Assembly (NCBI GenBank): GCA_019914995.1
Contig: CM034129.1
Location: 2,245,725 to 2,309,724 of the forward strand
Direction of reading: 5' to 3'
Source of the DNA: Acanthochlamys bracteata
Lineage: Eukaryota; Streptophyta; Magnoliopsida; Pandanales; Velloziaceae
Length of the DNA stretch: 64,000 nt
Part shown: positions 41,790 through 55,718 of the stretch, one piece after another
Numbering within the stretch: position 1 is the first letter of the stretch
How the letters are laid out: each line of letters opens with the position of its first letter
The notes under the pieces: model-generated
Databases searched by the model: none
What the model was told of the DNA's origin: nothing
The model's input: only the letters and a program-made list of their open reading frames with translations
Made by a program: the position numbers and the translations under genes

Positions 41790-43487
41790 TGCTTACTTCA
41801 CTTGGTCGGATTTGCATCTTAACTAAGCAAAGCTCTCTTTATTGTGAATTAGATGCGCGGTATTATATTACCCACATTAGAACTATGTTCTTGTACATAT
41901 GCCTGTTGTATATTGCTGTGGCTAATTTTTTGCCAGTGTTGCTGATAATGGAGCTCCGGGCCCAGTAAGTTATTATGGATGGGTCTTGTGATGCTGAGAT
42001 GTGCTTGATCTGACTTCTCAGAAAGCTCAAGTAGAAAGCCAGTCAGCTGTTCGGTAACAATTTCTAGCTTTAGTACCGTCTAAAGCTGGCTATTTGTACA
42101 ACATCTAAACAAGTTGTCAAAGATTAATACGTTGCCCTGTTGTGAGGCATTGACCATGTCTTTACATTATAGCTTTGTTTTGTTTGTCATCCATTTCAGC
42201 TCATACAAGTTGATAACATCATCTTCAGTACGTTGTCAGCGTTAGGTGGCAGCTTCATTTAGGTCTTGTCTTGGCCAAGTATAATGTTTTGGGGTAAGTT
42301 ATGTATTTTGGTGTCAGATAACCTGTGAATAGAATTTTCTTAGTAAGATGATGAATGCTGACATTACCACTGCACCTTTTTCTGAATTACTAATGCCACA
42401 GCAATTCTAATGTCATCAAAGCATGCTAAAAGGAGAAGTTTGTAAATACTTCAAATAAAAAGTTTTTTTTTAATAAATTTGATTTTTTAATAATAAAAAA
42501 TATACATATAAAATTTTTATAATATATTTATATTTTTCAAAATTTAAAATATTATAGAAATTAATTAGAAAATTAAAAGTGAAAATGATTTTAATAACTA
42601 GTGACGAGCAGTATCATACGACATCGATGATCGAATATACTGTTGCTGAGTTTCATTTTCAACTCCTTGTTTTGTCTTTAAAAGCAATTTGTTCATGTAT
42701 AGACCAAGTCTACCTTAAGTAGTTGAAATGTCTTTGATAACCTATGCCTGTGGTTAAAGTGAAAGCATTATCCTGTGCCAGGTGGTTTACTTCCTACTCC
42801 GTCACTGGTGTTCTTTCATGGACAAATTCGGTGAACGGTGAAGTTCACCAACTCCATTACTGTATACATGTATTGATTTCTTGCATAACGGAAACAGAAT
42901 TAGATTGTCACTCACAAGACAACAACAACTAATACGATCGCCACTACAGCAATAAAATATGCTTACGGAGATCATTCAACTTCTTGTGCTTGTAGTAGTA
43001 TCAGCGTGCTGTGCGAAGATCTTGATCCTTGGGGAAGGTCAGGACGCAGGCAGCATGACAGATAACCATTTCTTCAATTTTCTTTAATTATTCTCCTTCC
43101 CGTTGGTCGGATTATACTCTCTCTTCTTGTTCCATTTTGCATGTAATGCCTCGAAGAACTTTGTTGAGTTCGCAAACAGCATTTAATGGTGGAAATAAGA
43201 AGCAGATAGGTAATGCTTCAATACAGAGCAAGGGAGAAGACTACTTCAAACTCAATGACCAAGTCCAATACAGTATACTAACAGATCAACGTATGTAAAC
43301 ACTTCTCCGAGAATCTACATAGATTAGACAGTTCAATCAACTAGTTCAAGCAACATGCTCTTCCCTGTTTCATAGAGATGTTTAGGCTGCTTTCTGTCTT
43401 CTTCTAAGAATATCTATTTTGTCTATGAAATTGTTAAAACCAAGACCCATTACACACCTACTTTTGGTGAATATTAAGGCTGCGTTT
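41790..43487. other. Spacer after SnRK1 kinase
   Basis: Contains the kinase 3' UTR (first few hundred bases) and AT-rich DNA. 42440-42600 resembles the AT-rich bodies of the MITEs nearby, but I see no clear terminal repeats. No protein-coding signal. Confidence 0.4.
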
Positions 43488-43734
43488 GGCGATGATTATC
43501 AAAAATAACTTTTCAAATTTTTTTTATTTTATATTTTCTAATATATATTTTATAAGTATTTAAAAATTTATTTAAAAATTTTAATAGTGTAAAAAAAATT
43601 CTATAAAATAAGATCTTTTTATTACATATTTTTATTATTTTTTTAAAAATAAAAAAATAAAACTCAATTTTTAAAAAAATAAAAATTTTTTTATTTTAAA
43701 AAAATTTTATTTTATAAGTACTACCAAATCGCTC
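43488..43734. mobile_element. Tourist-like MITE upstream of the syntaxin gene
   Basis: About 247 bases. The left end is GGCTGCGTTTGGCGATGA; the right end is the reverse complement of GAGCGATTTGGTAGTAC, giving moderate inverted repeats. TTAA is present on both sides (left TATTAA, right TTAATAT). AT-rich non-coding body. It ends about 600 bases before the syntaxin ATG, so it may lie in the promoter. Confidence 0.65.
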
Positions 43735-44338
43735 TTAATATACACCAGCAAAATATTGTCAATAACTATTGCTGATATGTCATGTTCTTTAATAAATAGT
43801 ACTAACAGGTTCTGCTGATCTTTTTTGTTCATGTTTTATTGAATTTTTCATCCTGAAAGCAGATAGATAAATTTTTACTCTCAATCTTTCTTGTTCTTAA
43901 GACGCGTTATAAGGACACGGAAGGTTAAGCTGGGAAAAAAAAAATCCCATCAGGTCAACGGCCGCCTCTCTTGTCTTCCTCCTCCTCTTCTCCGTTGCCA
44001 TTTCTTCTACTTGCCTAATAATTCTATTAATTCAATCTCAATGAAGCTTCCCAGAAACATCTCTGCTTCATTTCAAATTCTTCAAACCATGTTCATTTTC
44101 TTCTTCTAGTTCTTCTATTTCATTTCTCTGCTTGCATATTCCTTGTTCTTGTTTTCTTCTTCACTCCCGCCAACTTTTTTAATTTCTCTCCATTTTAATC
44201 TATTTTGCATTGATTGATACTGATATTGGCAATCAAACCCCACCACCATACCAATCATTCTGTGCGCCAAATCAACTGATCTAGAGACATCTTCTTGAAA
44301 AGAAGAATTAAACACTAGTAGAAGATTAATTACCTACC
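43735..44338 (+). promoter_or_regulatory. Promoter and 5' leader of the syntaxin gene
   Basis: CT-rich leader text from about 43960 (CTTCCTCCTCCTCTTCTCC; TTTCTTCTACTTG) up to the ATG at 44339. An upstream ATG at 44041 opens a short ORF ending at 44109. No TATA box can be assigned with confidence. Confidence 0.4.
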
Positions 44339-45235
44339 ATGAACAACTTGTTCTCAAGCTCCTGGAGAAGAGACACCGGTGGAGACGTTGAAATGGGTCG
44401 GAATCCAAGTGCAGGCGGAGCGAATCTCGACAAGTTCTTCGAAGATGTCGAAGCGATCAAGGACGAGTTGAAAGAGATCGATCGTGTTCAAAGGAGCCTT
44501 CATGATTCGAACGAATCGTTGAAGACTTTACATGCTGCTTCGGCAGTTCGAGAACTTCGGTCTAAGATGGACGCTGATGTTGCTCTAGCGTTGAAGAAAG
44601 CCAAGCTGATCAAGATCCGTCTTGAATCTCTTGATCGATCCAACGCTGCTAATCGATCTGTTCCCGGTTGCGGTCCAGGAAGTTCGACGGATCGAACTAG
44701 GACATCTGTCGTCGCAGGGCTCCGTAAAAAGCTTCGAGATTCAATGGAATCTTTTGCTGAGCTACGCAACCAAATCAGTTCTGAGTATAAAGAAACGGTA
44801 GAGCGACGGTACTACACAGTTACCGGTGAGAAACCCGATGAAGCAACAGTGGAAGCTTTAGTTGAAACAGGTGAAGGAGAGAGGTTTCTACAGAGAGCAA
44901 TCCAAGAACAAGGAAGAGGGAGAGTTCTTGATGTTGTTGCAGAGATCAGGGAGAGGCATGGAGCTGTAGCTGAGATCGAAAGAAGCTTGCTTGAGTTGCA
45001 ACAGGTGTTCATGGACATGGCTGTGCTTGTTCAGCACCAAGGAGAACAGTTAGATGATATAGAGAGTCATGTTGGCAGAGCAGCTTCGTTCGTTCGCCAT
45101 GGAACTGGTGAGTTGCAGACAGCTAGAAAGCATCAAAAGAACACAAGGAAGTGGACTTGTATCGCGATCATACTCATGATCATAATCATACTGGTTATCG
45201 TGCTCCCTATTGTCCTCAATGCAAAGAAGAACTAG
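44339..45235 (+). CDS. Syntaxin of plants 12 group (SYP121-like Qa-SNARE), uninterrupted
   Basis: Plasma-membrane Qa-SNARE for secretory vesicle fusion. 298 aa in a single exon. The N-terminus [11 protein letters not shown] matches the MNDLFSSSF start of SYP12 proteins. [16 protein letters not shown] begins the Habc bundle (about residues 30-150), with [17 protein letters not shown] and [15 protein letters not shown] following. The SNARE helix runs about 200-265 ([18 protein letters not shown], then [19 protein letters not shown]). The C-terminal anchor follows NTRKWTC, a hydrophobic run [19 protein letters not shown] with a short NAKKN tail. SYP121, SYP122 and SYP124/125 cannot be told apart for certain; the Habc text looks closest to SYP121. 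Confidence 0.93.
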   Translation: MNNLFSSSWRRDTGGDVEMGRNPSAGGANLDKFFEDVEAIKDELKEIDRVQRSLHDSNESLKTLHAASAVRELRSKMDADVALALKKAKLIKIRLESLDRSNAANRSVPGCGPGSSTDRTRTSVVAGLRKKLRDSMESFAELRNQISSEYKETVERRYYTVTGEKPDEATVEALVETGEGERFLQRAIQEQGRGRVLDVVAEIRERHGAVAEIERSLLELQQVFMDMAVLVQHQGEQLDDIESHVGRAASFVRHGTGELQTARKHQKNTRKWTCIAIILMIIIILVIVLPIVLNAKKN

Positions 45236-46512
45236 AACTTCCGCGACCAACCAGAGAGCAATTTGTTATTTCTTATATATATTCTTTTTACATATATGTT
45301 ATGTTACCGATAAATTTTCTTTCTGTATTTGTTTCGGAGGATTTGTTTCTTTTGTGTTGATAGATGGATTGGGTAGAGGAGAAGGTTGTTGTTGGTAGCC
45401 GGAGATGGGAGTGGTGATCTTGTCTTCGCAAGTCTTCTTTAGACTTTCTATATTTAACTTAATTAATTTGTTTTTCAATATGGGTGATGATTCATAGTTG
45501 ATAGAGATATTTTCAGATAGTTGTTAATTTATTATTAGAAGAGTAGATGAAGCGTTGGGCTATTGACGTTCGGATAATCGATTCGTTTCGTTTTATCTTA
45601 GCAAAAGCAAATAATGGTCACGCTACATGTTGGTGTAGGTTTTTTCAGAAAGTATTTACAATATATATATATATATATATATATAATTATAAAAAAATTA
45701 TAATTATATTTTAAATTTATAATTTTTTAATATTGAAAAATATAAATTTCTTTTGTAAAAAGATAGTATCATGAGTATTGTCAAACACTCTCTTAGTTTT
45801 GTAAAGCTTATGAAAAACTCGAAAGGTTAGTTGTAAAAGGAAGAAGCAACAACAAGCTCATAACACATGAAACTGAGTAATAATCAAACTGTGGAAATTT
45901 TAATTAACAACCAGAACTGATAACAACCCTTATCCATAACAATAAAATAAAAAGACCACCGAAACAAAAGCACCTCCCGCCGCTTACATAATTACATATC
46001 TGTAAATCACAACACACCACCGACGTTGCAAGATCACTGGTTGTAGGAAAAATATGTTATGATACAGGATGCTGATGCAAAACTCACAACTGCTAGCAGA
46101 ACAAAATGGATGTCCTCATCAAAGAAAACCTAATGGTTAGCAAAAAGTACCTAGTAGATTACCCCTATTTACTATTCAAGTGAGCGCCATCAAAAGAACG
46201 TACACCTATCTGTCAACTGAATATACACAGGCGAACGAACCTCCACCGCACTTTACACTCCCCGGCTCCATCTCCCTGACGCCGTGTCCATCCATATAAA
46301 CAGCACATCAAATCAATTTACATTTCAAGGACCAGGTCAACTGCTGAGCTGCCCTTCGTCATCATTACTTGGTAAGTAATTATTTTCTCCAAGAGCACGT
46401 CCTTCCATGTTCTGCACACCTTCAGCTCCTGTACAAGTATAAAGTCTCTACAGCTCAGCTGACAGAGCCAGTGAAAGCAAGGGCCTCAAAACGTGGAAGA
46501 TGTATTAATCAA
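45236..46512. other. Convergent 3' ends of syntaxin (+) and BSL2 (-)
   Basis: Syntaxin 3' UTR on the left, BSL2 3' UTR on the right (CA-rich on this strand), and AT-rich DNA between. A region at about 45640-45800 (ending GTCAAACACTCTCTTAG) resembles a worn MITE end but has no matching left end. No ORF is supported. Confidence 0.45.
45660..45685. repeat. (AT)n microsatellite
   Basis: About twelve uninterrupted AT units inside an AT-rich spacer between two convergent genes. Likely polymorphic in length. Confidence 0.9.
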
Positions 46513-49500
46513 CTATATCCAAGCAAGAGAACCTCGATCACTTGGTACTTGAGGGCGGCCCCTGGTAGGTGTTGGGGGTCTATTAGCATTAAGTTCCTGC
46601 ATCCATGTATCCTCAATATGACGTTCTGGTGAGGCTTCAGGAGAATTCATGGCGGGAGGTAGAGGGTGTATGAGCTTCGGAACAACCACAAGGTCTCTTC
46701 CCAAAACCAAGATTGCCCCAGCATTATTTGCCGTACCTATGTTAGAAGCATAGAAGCACAAAGACATTTGAGGGAAAAACAAAAATCATGAAGAAAAAAG
46801 GATATAAGCACAGCAACATAGTACACCTACCGCAATAATTAGTTGCAGAGAAGAGAGTAATCAAATGCCCTTGAGCAAAACGTTCAAAGCCATCCATTAC
46901 GCACTCATGTGCACGAACAATCAATTGAAGATCATTGTTGTTGCAAAACTCCATTACACGGTCAGGCTGAAACAGTGAAATCAGTAAGCAATTCTTACTA
47001 GAAATTTCGCACAGTTGGAGAAAGCCAGCTATGTCAATATAAGATAGAATAGCATTATACTTCTGAAATCCTCTTGACTACACCTCCTACTTCTGGATGC
47101 TATATCATGGGAGGTGAATATAATGAATGAACATGAATTACAACCCTGTGCTCAAATGGGTGTGATGACATGAATCATTTATCGACCAGCATCCACCACA
47201 TCTCTTGACCTACATATGCATGCAAAAGGGCGTACGCTTTCTAACGACATAATTTCAGAAAAGCCAGTCTAGCATACATACCAAATCCATTTTTAGCCTA
47301 CTGCCAATGCACAAAATTCGTCATGAAAACATAAACACTCTACTAGATGCAATGTCTTATTACATCATTTAGACCTTTGGCTGGTGATCATGGCATTAAC
47401 TTGTGACCCTCGCTCCAAAATCTTAGGAAACCCGTAAGTGGAACTTCACGGTGAATATGCAGATAGGCAATTTGACTCCATTTTTGGATAGTTGTACTCA
47501 CCCCAAAAGTAACTAGCCCTGGACCTCTAGCATTTGGTCTCAACCCTTCTACACTATCATTTTCTGTTGGATCGGACCTACAAAGAAAAGAATCCAATCA
47601 ACAAAGATTTACATATGCAATGAATAAAGAAACAAGGTACAACTAAACACAAAAGCAGCTACCATAGGAGATCCATAAGAATAACTGAGCCTGCTTCCAT
47701 TGTGATTGGCCGTTGTAAATTCTCAATCTGTTCAATATGATTGATAGAACGGCCTATACCACCATGCATGCAGATTATCTTCTTTTCGATCAATGCAGCT
47801 AAAGGGAGCCAATTAAACAGCCTATTTATGCGGTGCCAAGCCCAGATTCCATCTCGTTCACCCTGTTTTCAGGTGCGAAAAAATTAGATACATTCCTGAG
47901 CTACAAAAGGATAGAGTACAAAGGGGGAAAGCAGATCTAAATAGGAAGATGCACCATCCGCTCAATGCACTCAATTCGGAAACCAAAAAGTGCATTGATG
48001 TCTGATGCCTCATGATTTCCACGGATTAGATGCACATTGTGAGGATACTCCACCTACAATAATCAGCTGGTAAAATCACTGCTTCAAGTATGGCCTAATT
48101 ACCAATAGAAATCTCTCCATTTTGCAGAATTGGAGGAAAGGAATAAATAACAGTACAAACTACCTTCAAAGCAAGCAGTAATGTAATTGTTTCCAGACTA
48201 TGCTGCCCACGATCAACATAATCGCCCAAGAATAGGTAATCAATATAACTGAAATCACATACACATCGCAAATCAGAAGTACAAACATATCTAAAGAGTT
48301 GAGGAAGAGTCCTAAGTAAACATAGATAATCAGCACAGACTAAAAGTATTCTATCAGCAGAGACTCACGCTATGTCCCCAGCTGTTGAAGGAGCACCATA
48401 TTCATCAAATAATCGCATGAGATCGCCAAATTGACCGTGCAGATCCCCAAAAATCTTAACGGGAGCCATTATCTGAAGAACGCTTGGTTCACTTGAAAAT
48501 ATCCTTTCAGCACTATCGCAGAGATCAGCAATCTCATTGCAATCCAAAAAGAACTGTCTACGAACAGGAGGCTTCCATCCACGGGGTTTTAGAAGATGAG
48601 ATATTACCTGAATATCAATATTGATAAAATATAATCAATTTTCCAACGGATTACAAAATTGAGATGACATTGTTATATGCAACTCTTTTTCATACTATGA
48701 ACCAGAAGATATCTGTTTTTCAAGATAGACCAAAACAAAAATGAACAGAAACAGTGAAAGAATGGAAGGGAAAATAAAGAAAAGATAACGTAAGAAGAAA
48801 AACAATGAGCCATGTGTCAGTCTTCTGACTCAGACTCGGTAGATGATAAAGATGCTATGACACGTCCAGTTGGAGAGAAGGATGAAAGTAAGGATAGACA
48901 CGCATTAGTGAAACTATTAATTTTCTACTTGAAGGAACTTTTCTACCTTTTTAGGTACACTGTTGATAGACATTTGCCGATCTAGTAGTCTTCTGGCTGC
49001 AGTAGCATTCTCCGGGGTGCCATAGCTTACTCTCCTGCCCTCATTTTCAAACTGATCGATAGAAAGCTGTCTGACCATACCTCCTGACGCACCCCCAGTC
49101 TCTGCAGCTACAACGACCTGCACCCATAAAATAAATCTAAGAGTCCAGCAACTTAATAAGTCTAGGAAGATTCAGGGTGGAGACTGCACTTATAAACACG
49201 AGTACTATTAAATGAAATAGCATCTCAAACAAATAGCTGCTAAGTATTCAAACAAGACTAAATCCCCATCAGCACTTGGTTGAGATAAAGATCCACTACT
49301 AACCGCCCTATGATGTAGCCGTACACCAGGTGGCACTGTGTTATTTAATTGAGATGAATCTGATACTTTCGTCAAGGGGGAGATCTTATTCCCACTTGGA
49401 GTAGCCTCAGCGCCACGGTCCCGCTCAGGGGACTGATCTACATTGCCATTCATTTGACGGGCCTTGGCAGCTGCCAACGTCGCACTTATTGCTTCAGCCT

Positions 49501-52500
49501 CTGCTGCAGATGCTTCAATCAAGTATTCTGCACCTTTACTCAATCTCCTGTGCCAAAGTTACTCCTAAGTAAAACGATTCATAGTCTATCAACAGGACTT
49601 GTCCTTACATCACAGAAGCTTTTTAATTACTATGACATCCTCAGTCTTGGAAGTTTACCTTGGTCCTTGAAGCATAGCATTTTCAGTGCTTATATCAGTA
49701 TACATGTCACCGTTAACTGGTGGGGCAACAGGATTACCAAGAACAACAGCTCCATCAGGTGCCGCCTCCGGGATAGGTTGTCTCGTTCTTTCATCTGTAT
49801 ATCCATATCTTCCAGGAGACCTATCAGACTGGATAATAGAAACTGCAGCAGCTGCGGCTGCAGCAGCATGGTTAGCAGCACTTGTTGTCTCTGCAGCTGC
49901 CAGATCTTCAGCCACAAGCAGATCATCAAGCAGCACACCTACAATCAAATTGCATCATATGGTTCAGAAAATAAAGTAACCATAAAACACAAACCTCTGG
50001 ATCTGATCATCATTCAAGATTAAATCACTATGATTACCAATTGAAGTAGAAATTCAGCATACAAGTTCTTAGACAGACTTCAGCAAATATAAACTGAGCA
50101 TTGTAGTTAAAGTTCAGATATTGTACTTGTAAAACTAGGACATCATTAAGCTGGACATATTTATCAAGCTAACTCAATGTGATGCGATCCAGAGATACTT
50201 CAATTCTAATTCACATATTCTTTTTACTATTTCTAGGGACCTAGCACTGCATCAATGTGTTTCTACAACACCAACACAAAAACATATTCCTTACCACCAC
50301 GTAATCCTCCATATATGAATATTAGGTCACCAACTGCTGCAGCTGCATGCCTACATCGCCTGGTCAGTTCAACAGAAGCATCTCCACCAGCAGCGTCAGC
50401 ACTATACCGCCCTGTGCGCGGAGTGGTGACCACAGATTTCGTGTCACACCAGACTCCGGCTGCAGTGTCCAACACTGCAAGCAACAAGGAAAAGAGGTAC
50501 AAAATGTTAGCATAAGATGTTCGAATCATGTTTGCATTGTCAATGGAAACCAAACACCAAGAAGGAACACATTGGCACCAGAGTCCTTATTCCTGAATAA
50601 AAATATTTGGTGAAATGCTATAGATTGAATTTTACAAACGTTTCATCACTGCAGTCTAAAATTCTTGCAGTGGTATCCGAAAAAGGTCTATTGCCCCCAT
50701 GGGGCTCACAAGGAAAAATAATGGTGACAGGACCACTTAGTTCAAAATCTTAAAAGAAATATATGCACATCAGTAGTATATCCAACACATTTCTAACATT
50801 GACCATCCCATCAAGATCATCTAAACCCAAATCTAAGCAGCTCCCATATTTTCATGTTTTGAAATGTAGTAGCTTTAAGGACCACAGAAATGAAAATGAG
50901 GTTAGACCCTGTAACAGAATCCCTTTTTTAATATGGTAACAACAACACAAAAAAGAACTCCATGAATAAATATGCACCCATATTTTCATGTTTTAAAAGG
51001 TAGCTTTAAGGAGCACAGAAATGAAAATGAGTTTAGACTCTGGAACAGGATCTCTTAAAAAATGCCAACAATAAAAAGAGCTTCACGATTAAATACACAC
51101 CCAATCACCATACCATCCAATGCCACCACATACATTCTACACTAGTTCAATGTAATGATTCAAAGTTGAACCTTCATCCATGATATTCATCTAAGGGCAA
51201 GAAACACCAAGTCAGTGACATAACAGAGATTGCTCAGAAAAAGGCTCAAGATGCACCCTATGCTAGAGTATACTAACAGGAAAACAGCCCACAGAATAAG
51301 CACACAAAAAATGCAGACGCTTGATTCCTTTCTGAAGGAAAAACAGATGATCAAGAACAAATTGAGAGGCGACTGACCACAAATCCCCCTCTAATATGTT
51401 AATATAAAAAAATTAGATCCTCCAAAACCCATGCATATCTGCATGCCAGATATTAGGAACATTCCCAGTGTTCAATAATCTGTCGATTATCCAGGTATAT
51501 ATTAATCAGAAACTATTTTGAGACACTTTCTTTATGTGCTAAAGATGTTGCAGATTAGACAACACCAATGCATTGCATACCCTAAGTGCCCAAGACTAGT
51601 AAATGTAGAAATCTAAGCATGTACAAAAGAAAGAATGCACATAACTTGTTTCAAAGATGTTGGCAGCAGATCCGGTAAAGGAACACCTTGCATAAGAACT
51701 TGGTTAAGACATTTATTTTGGTCTGTGTCAAATTTCTAAGACATAAAAATGGCTTCTATGTTACTTTCAAGCAGAACATCCAAAATTATTTATGGTATCA
51801 AGAGACGCTACATAAACAAATTACAGAGCTATTTCCCAGGAGGCAGAAACATAGCACTTTTATTGGCCAACAACTTATTACAAAGATCTCAACTTCCCAC
51901 TAAAATCAAGACAGAAAATCAATCACAGCCTCTACTATCTGGCCTAAAAATCTGGTTCTTCATAACTTAAATACTTAAAACTGGTTATAGAAAAGCTAAA
52001 GCATAACACTTCTGCAACAATAATGAATGGGTTATGAAGGCATCTAGAGTTGAGTGGCAATATACCATTTTCCCAGAAATCATGCATATGGCGAAGTGTA
52101 ACAAAATAGGAATTTCACCTGCTACACTTGATGAATCCTCCACCATGCGTCCACCACCGAGGGCTCCTCCAGATACATGAAGGCGTGCATTAACAAAAAC
52201 CTGTCAACGCATAGATAGACGATTAATACAGTTAATAAAAGCCAATTATAACATTTCCACTTACTGCAGCATGCTGGTATCTAGAGGAAGGTGAAACACC
52301 AGGAGCAATAGCCCACTCCCAACGCCCATCCCTATGTTTTGCAAGACCATAAGCGCTTGCCAGTGGCTACAAGAAATACATCAAGAACGAAAACTTCATT
52401 ATCACAACGTGCAAAAGCGATGCACTTCATAAAATTGCACAACACAAGTTATGAACAATCAAGCTTTAACAGAAAGGATAATTCATAATTGCATGACATT

Positions 52501-55500
52501 CTCCACATATGAAATGTCAGTTAACGTGCTTAGGCAACTATGAACCCCAATCCATTTGCTGAGACATAATAATGGCACATACAATTACTTTCATGCTGAT
52601 GTACACTGTACAACCTATGTGAAGTTAAGTACTAGGTGGTTTATATTTCATAACGACAGACAGTCAAAAGAGGGGCAAAGACATTCATGGCCAAAAACGT
52701 TTCTATTTTCAAAGTAATTATACTCCCTGAAACTTCACTGTAGAAGTTATATTTAAAAACAAGAATAGACAGGTGCTGCGCCCAAGCTTTTTCAGTGAAT
52801 TTCTATTTTCAAATGGTGGATTAAAGAGATCTTGAGACTAGGATCAACACCATTAGACATTATAGAGTTCAACTTTAATGGTTTAAGTCGCAGATAATGT
52901 TACCATATAACTTAATAGTTAGCATTTCCACATACAAAAACTCGGAGTTTCTAAGAGAGATTGACCGGAGCACTGCTATGGCAGTGAAACATGCTCCAAC
53001 ACATGGCTGATGTCGGAATCGTCGTTGGTAGTTGTTTCGAATTCAAATTCAAAATAACATATGAAGACACATCAATCACAGTAGTGAGGCACGGTGGTTG
53101 GAGTCATTATAAATAGAATTTTTATTTATGGAAACAAAAACACACCCTGATTCTTCGAGAAACTATACTTACCACACTGTTGGCATCTCTCCCACCACAA
53201 AGCAAAAGAAGACCATCAGACCTTGCACTAGCTGTAGCATACCTACATGAGAAAAGCTTGCATAGGTAACTTATTTCTAAAACATGACTCTATATGACAT
53301 AAATTGTTTGATCTACACTAAATCCTTCATCTCAGGTTGAAGCATAACACTCTAACAGTGAATTAATTAGAAGAAGTTAACCAAGCTCAAGGTGTTTTTA
53401 GAATACATGACATATAGGCTTTTTTTCCAGTAAAGTAGAATCACAGACAAAGACAGCATTTTAAGCAAAATTAAAAATATATTCTAAGGTTGATGTAGAC
53501 AGTGTGAACCTTTCATCCTATTTAAACACAAAGAAAGTGACAAATTTATCATCTCTTTTAAAAGGGTAATCTTGCAAGGAGCTTGAGTAGGTATTGCAGA
53601 CATCTAAACTTACAACAGCATAATAAATTGAGAAAAGGAAAACCGAACATGAAACTGACCAAGAAGTAGAAATATGTGGACTATTACCCAAACTATGATC
53701 TCTCAGATTAAATTAGAGCCAGAACATGTATATAACTCACAAAATGCCAACTTTCTACTGAATATAGAAACCATTAGATAGAAAATCTCACATGCACGGA
53801 GGAGGGCCTTCGCCTTCTGGTTCCAGCTTCCTCCACTCATAGGGTTTGGCAGCAGTATCAAGGGCCCAAACATCAGCCAAAGGTCTCTTACCTAGACAAA
53901 TACCAATCCAGAGTGTCTCAGACGAAGTAGAAGCTTAGTGCCTACTGTTTTCTTCTGATTAGCAACTATCATTTCAACAATGAAAAGACTTACCATCATT
54001 TCCACCTATAGCCAACAAAAATCTTTGTCCCACTAAAGCCATAACATGTCCGTAGCGTGGTCCAGGGCCAGGTCCTTGTACAACTACCCTGAAACCACAG
54101 AAAAATACACCGAAATCAGTTATTTGTGCTGTCGTGATCAACAACTAATCTTATATAATTAAGTGAGTTCAAACCTGTGCCAGCGTGGTCGCTGCTGTGT
54201 CAAGTCCAAAACATGAAGGTCCTCAGCTGAGAGACCAGCAGGTCCAATTCCACCCTTCATTTAATAAGGAAACATTAGCCAGAAATCTTGACGATGTTTA
54301 GAATAAAGCAGAATCTGCAAGGTCATTGAGAAAACTACCTGGATAACCACCATGGTGCCTACAGCTGTTGCAACATGTGCAGCTCTTGGTGAGGGTGGTT
54401 CTCCAAGAGGGGTGAGCCTGAAATTATAGAGTTTAATATCAAAACTATAAGAAGGAGATACAGCTTTGCTGCAGAAGGGGGAAAAATGCATGACAAACTA
54501 ACCATTTTGAATATCTAGTCCAAGAATATAAGAAGTTCTAGTAGTATGACACAAAAGCTCAATCTTAGCATTTGGAGCTTGCAAGCGAAAATGAGAGGCT
54601 TACTACAAACATAAATATATTATTTCAAGAACATAGGTTGAAAGAACTGAGGTTTCAATGGAAACCATGATAAGATGCATCAGGTTTTTAAGTCTCCTCT
54701 GGGACTACTTAACAGTTTGCCAACATAGGATACACGAAGATGATGACGACAACAACAAAAAATCCTTATCCCACTAGTTGGATAAGGCTTCAAAGCTAGC
54801 CACTTTCATCTAGCAACAGAAGCAACAATCAGATTTGTGGCTTTACCTTGACCATTTGTTAGATAATACGTCGTAACAATGGACATCAGCTGTAGCACCA
54901 GCAAGACCTGCAAAGAGAAAAGGGACTCTGTTGGAAGCAAATAAATGCAACCATTTGTAGATGTTAAATGAACTCATTTAGAACAAAGATGGAGAGCATG
55001 TGATTCTGAAATGGTAGCTAATGAACCACAAACATAGAGAAAAGGCACCTATCAATCTAAAATTTCCTTCAACTAAAACATACAAAGCTACTACGTTCAA
55101 CATGTTGAAGCACGACTGAGCAAGACCTCCAACCTAAAACTAATAACTGAATAGTATATATAATACTACGGCATGACAAACAATTGCAATAACGAACAGA
55201 ACTAGGGACATACGAATGCCAGCACTGCCTGCTGAGGACGGTGGCGTAGCTGAATTGCCTTCTAGAGCTGTGGCTCCGCCAAACAGAATCAACCTCGGTC
55301 CAATATAGCCTGGGGTACCCTCCTCCCCGACCGCTGCAACAGCAGTGAGCGTGTGCCCGCACCGCGGACCCGACCCATCTTCCTTCTTCTCAATTATAGC
55401 GTTCACAACCGAATACGTCGGCGCTGGCCGAGGACCAGCCACAGCCGCCTGCTCCTGCTGCTGCTGGGGGGGTGGAGGGGAAGAAGGAGGCGGAGAAGAA

Positions 55501-55718
55501 GGAGAAGAAGATTGTGGGACCCCTTGAGCAGGTGCTGACGCGGCAGGCTCTTGTGTACCCTGATTCTGAACATGGTGATTAACGCCGGCACCGGCGGATG
55601 TCTCGGGATCGGTAGCCATCGAGGTCGAATCTACATCCATGGTTGGAGGCTCAGGATCACTGCCGACTAGGGTTCTTCCTTCCTCCACCACCGTCGCCGC
55701 CGCCGCCGCCGGCTTCAT
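46513..55718 (-). CDS. BSL2: BSU1-like Kelch-repeat protein phosphatase (BSL2/BSL3 type)
   Basis: Ser/Thr phosphatase of the PPP family with N-terminal Kelch repeats; the BSU1/BSL group acts in brassinosteroid signalling, where it inactivates GSK3-type kinases. Minus exons: 55718-55214, 54907-54847, 54417-54339, 54254-54175, 54088-53994, 53891-53792, 53242-53173, 52366-52265, 52200-52119, 50474-50295, 49938-49659, 49547-49304, 49117-48947, 48607-48369, 48248-48164, 48053-47955, 47862-47663, 47577-47502, 46966-46831, 46736-46513; 1035 aa, all phases close (family about 1010). An Ala/Ser/Pro/Gln-rich N-terminus precedes [14 protein letters not shown], then Kelch repeats to about residue 440. 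A linker has a run of eight Ala. Catalytic motifs are complete: [25 protein letters not shown]. The tail is [24 protein letters not shown]. The start at 55718 could instead be the Met 25 codons downstream, where known BSL2 begins. BSL2 versus BSL3 is unresolved. Confidence 0.94.
50843..51053. repeat. Local direct duplication in BSL2 intron
   Basis: Two copies of about 80 bases, 50843-50923 and 50977-51053, in intron 50475-52118. Both run CCCATATTTTCATGTTTT, TAGCTTTAAGGA, CACAGAAATGAAAATGAG, TTAGAC and AACAG. Divergence is modest. Non-coding. Confidence 0.75.

Noticed and set aside
49655..49979. Overlapping ORFs on both strands over the Ala-rich BSL2 linker
   Set aside because: Shadows of BSL2 exon 49938-49659 with its GCN repeats.
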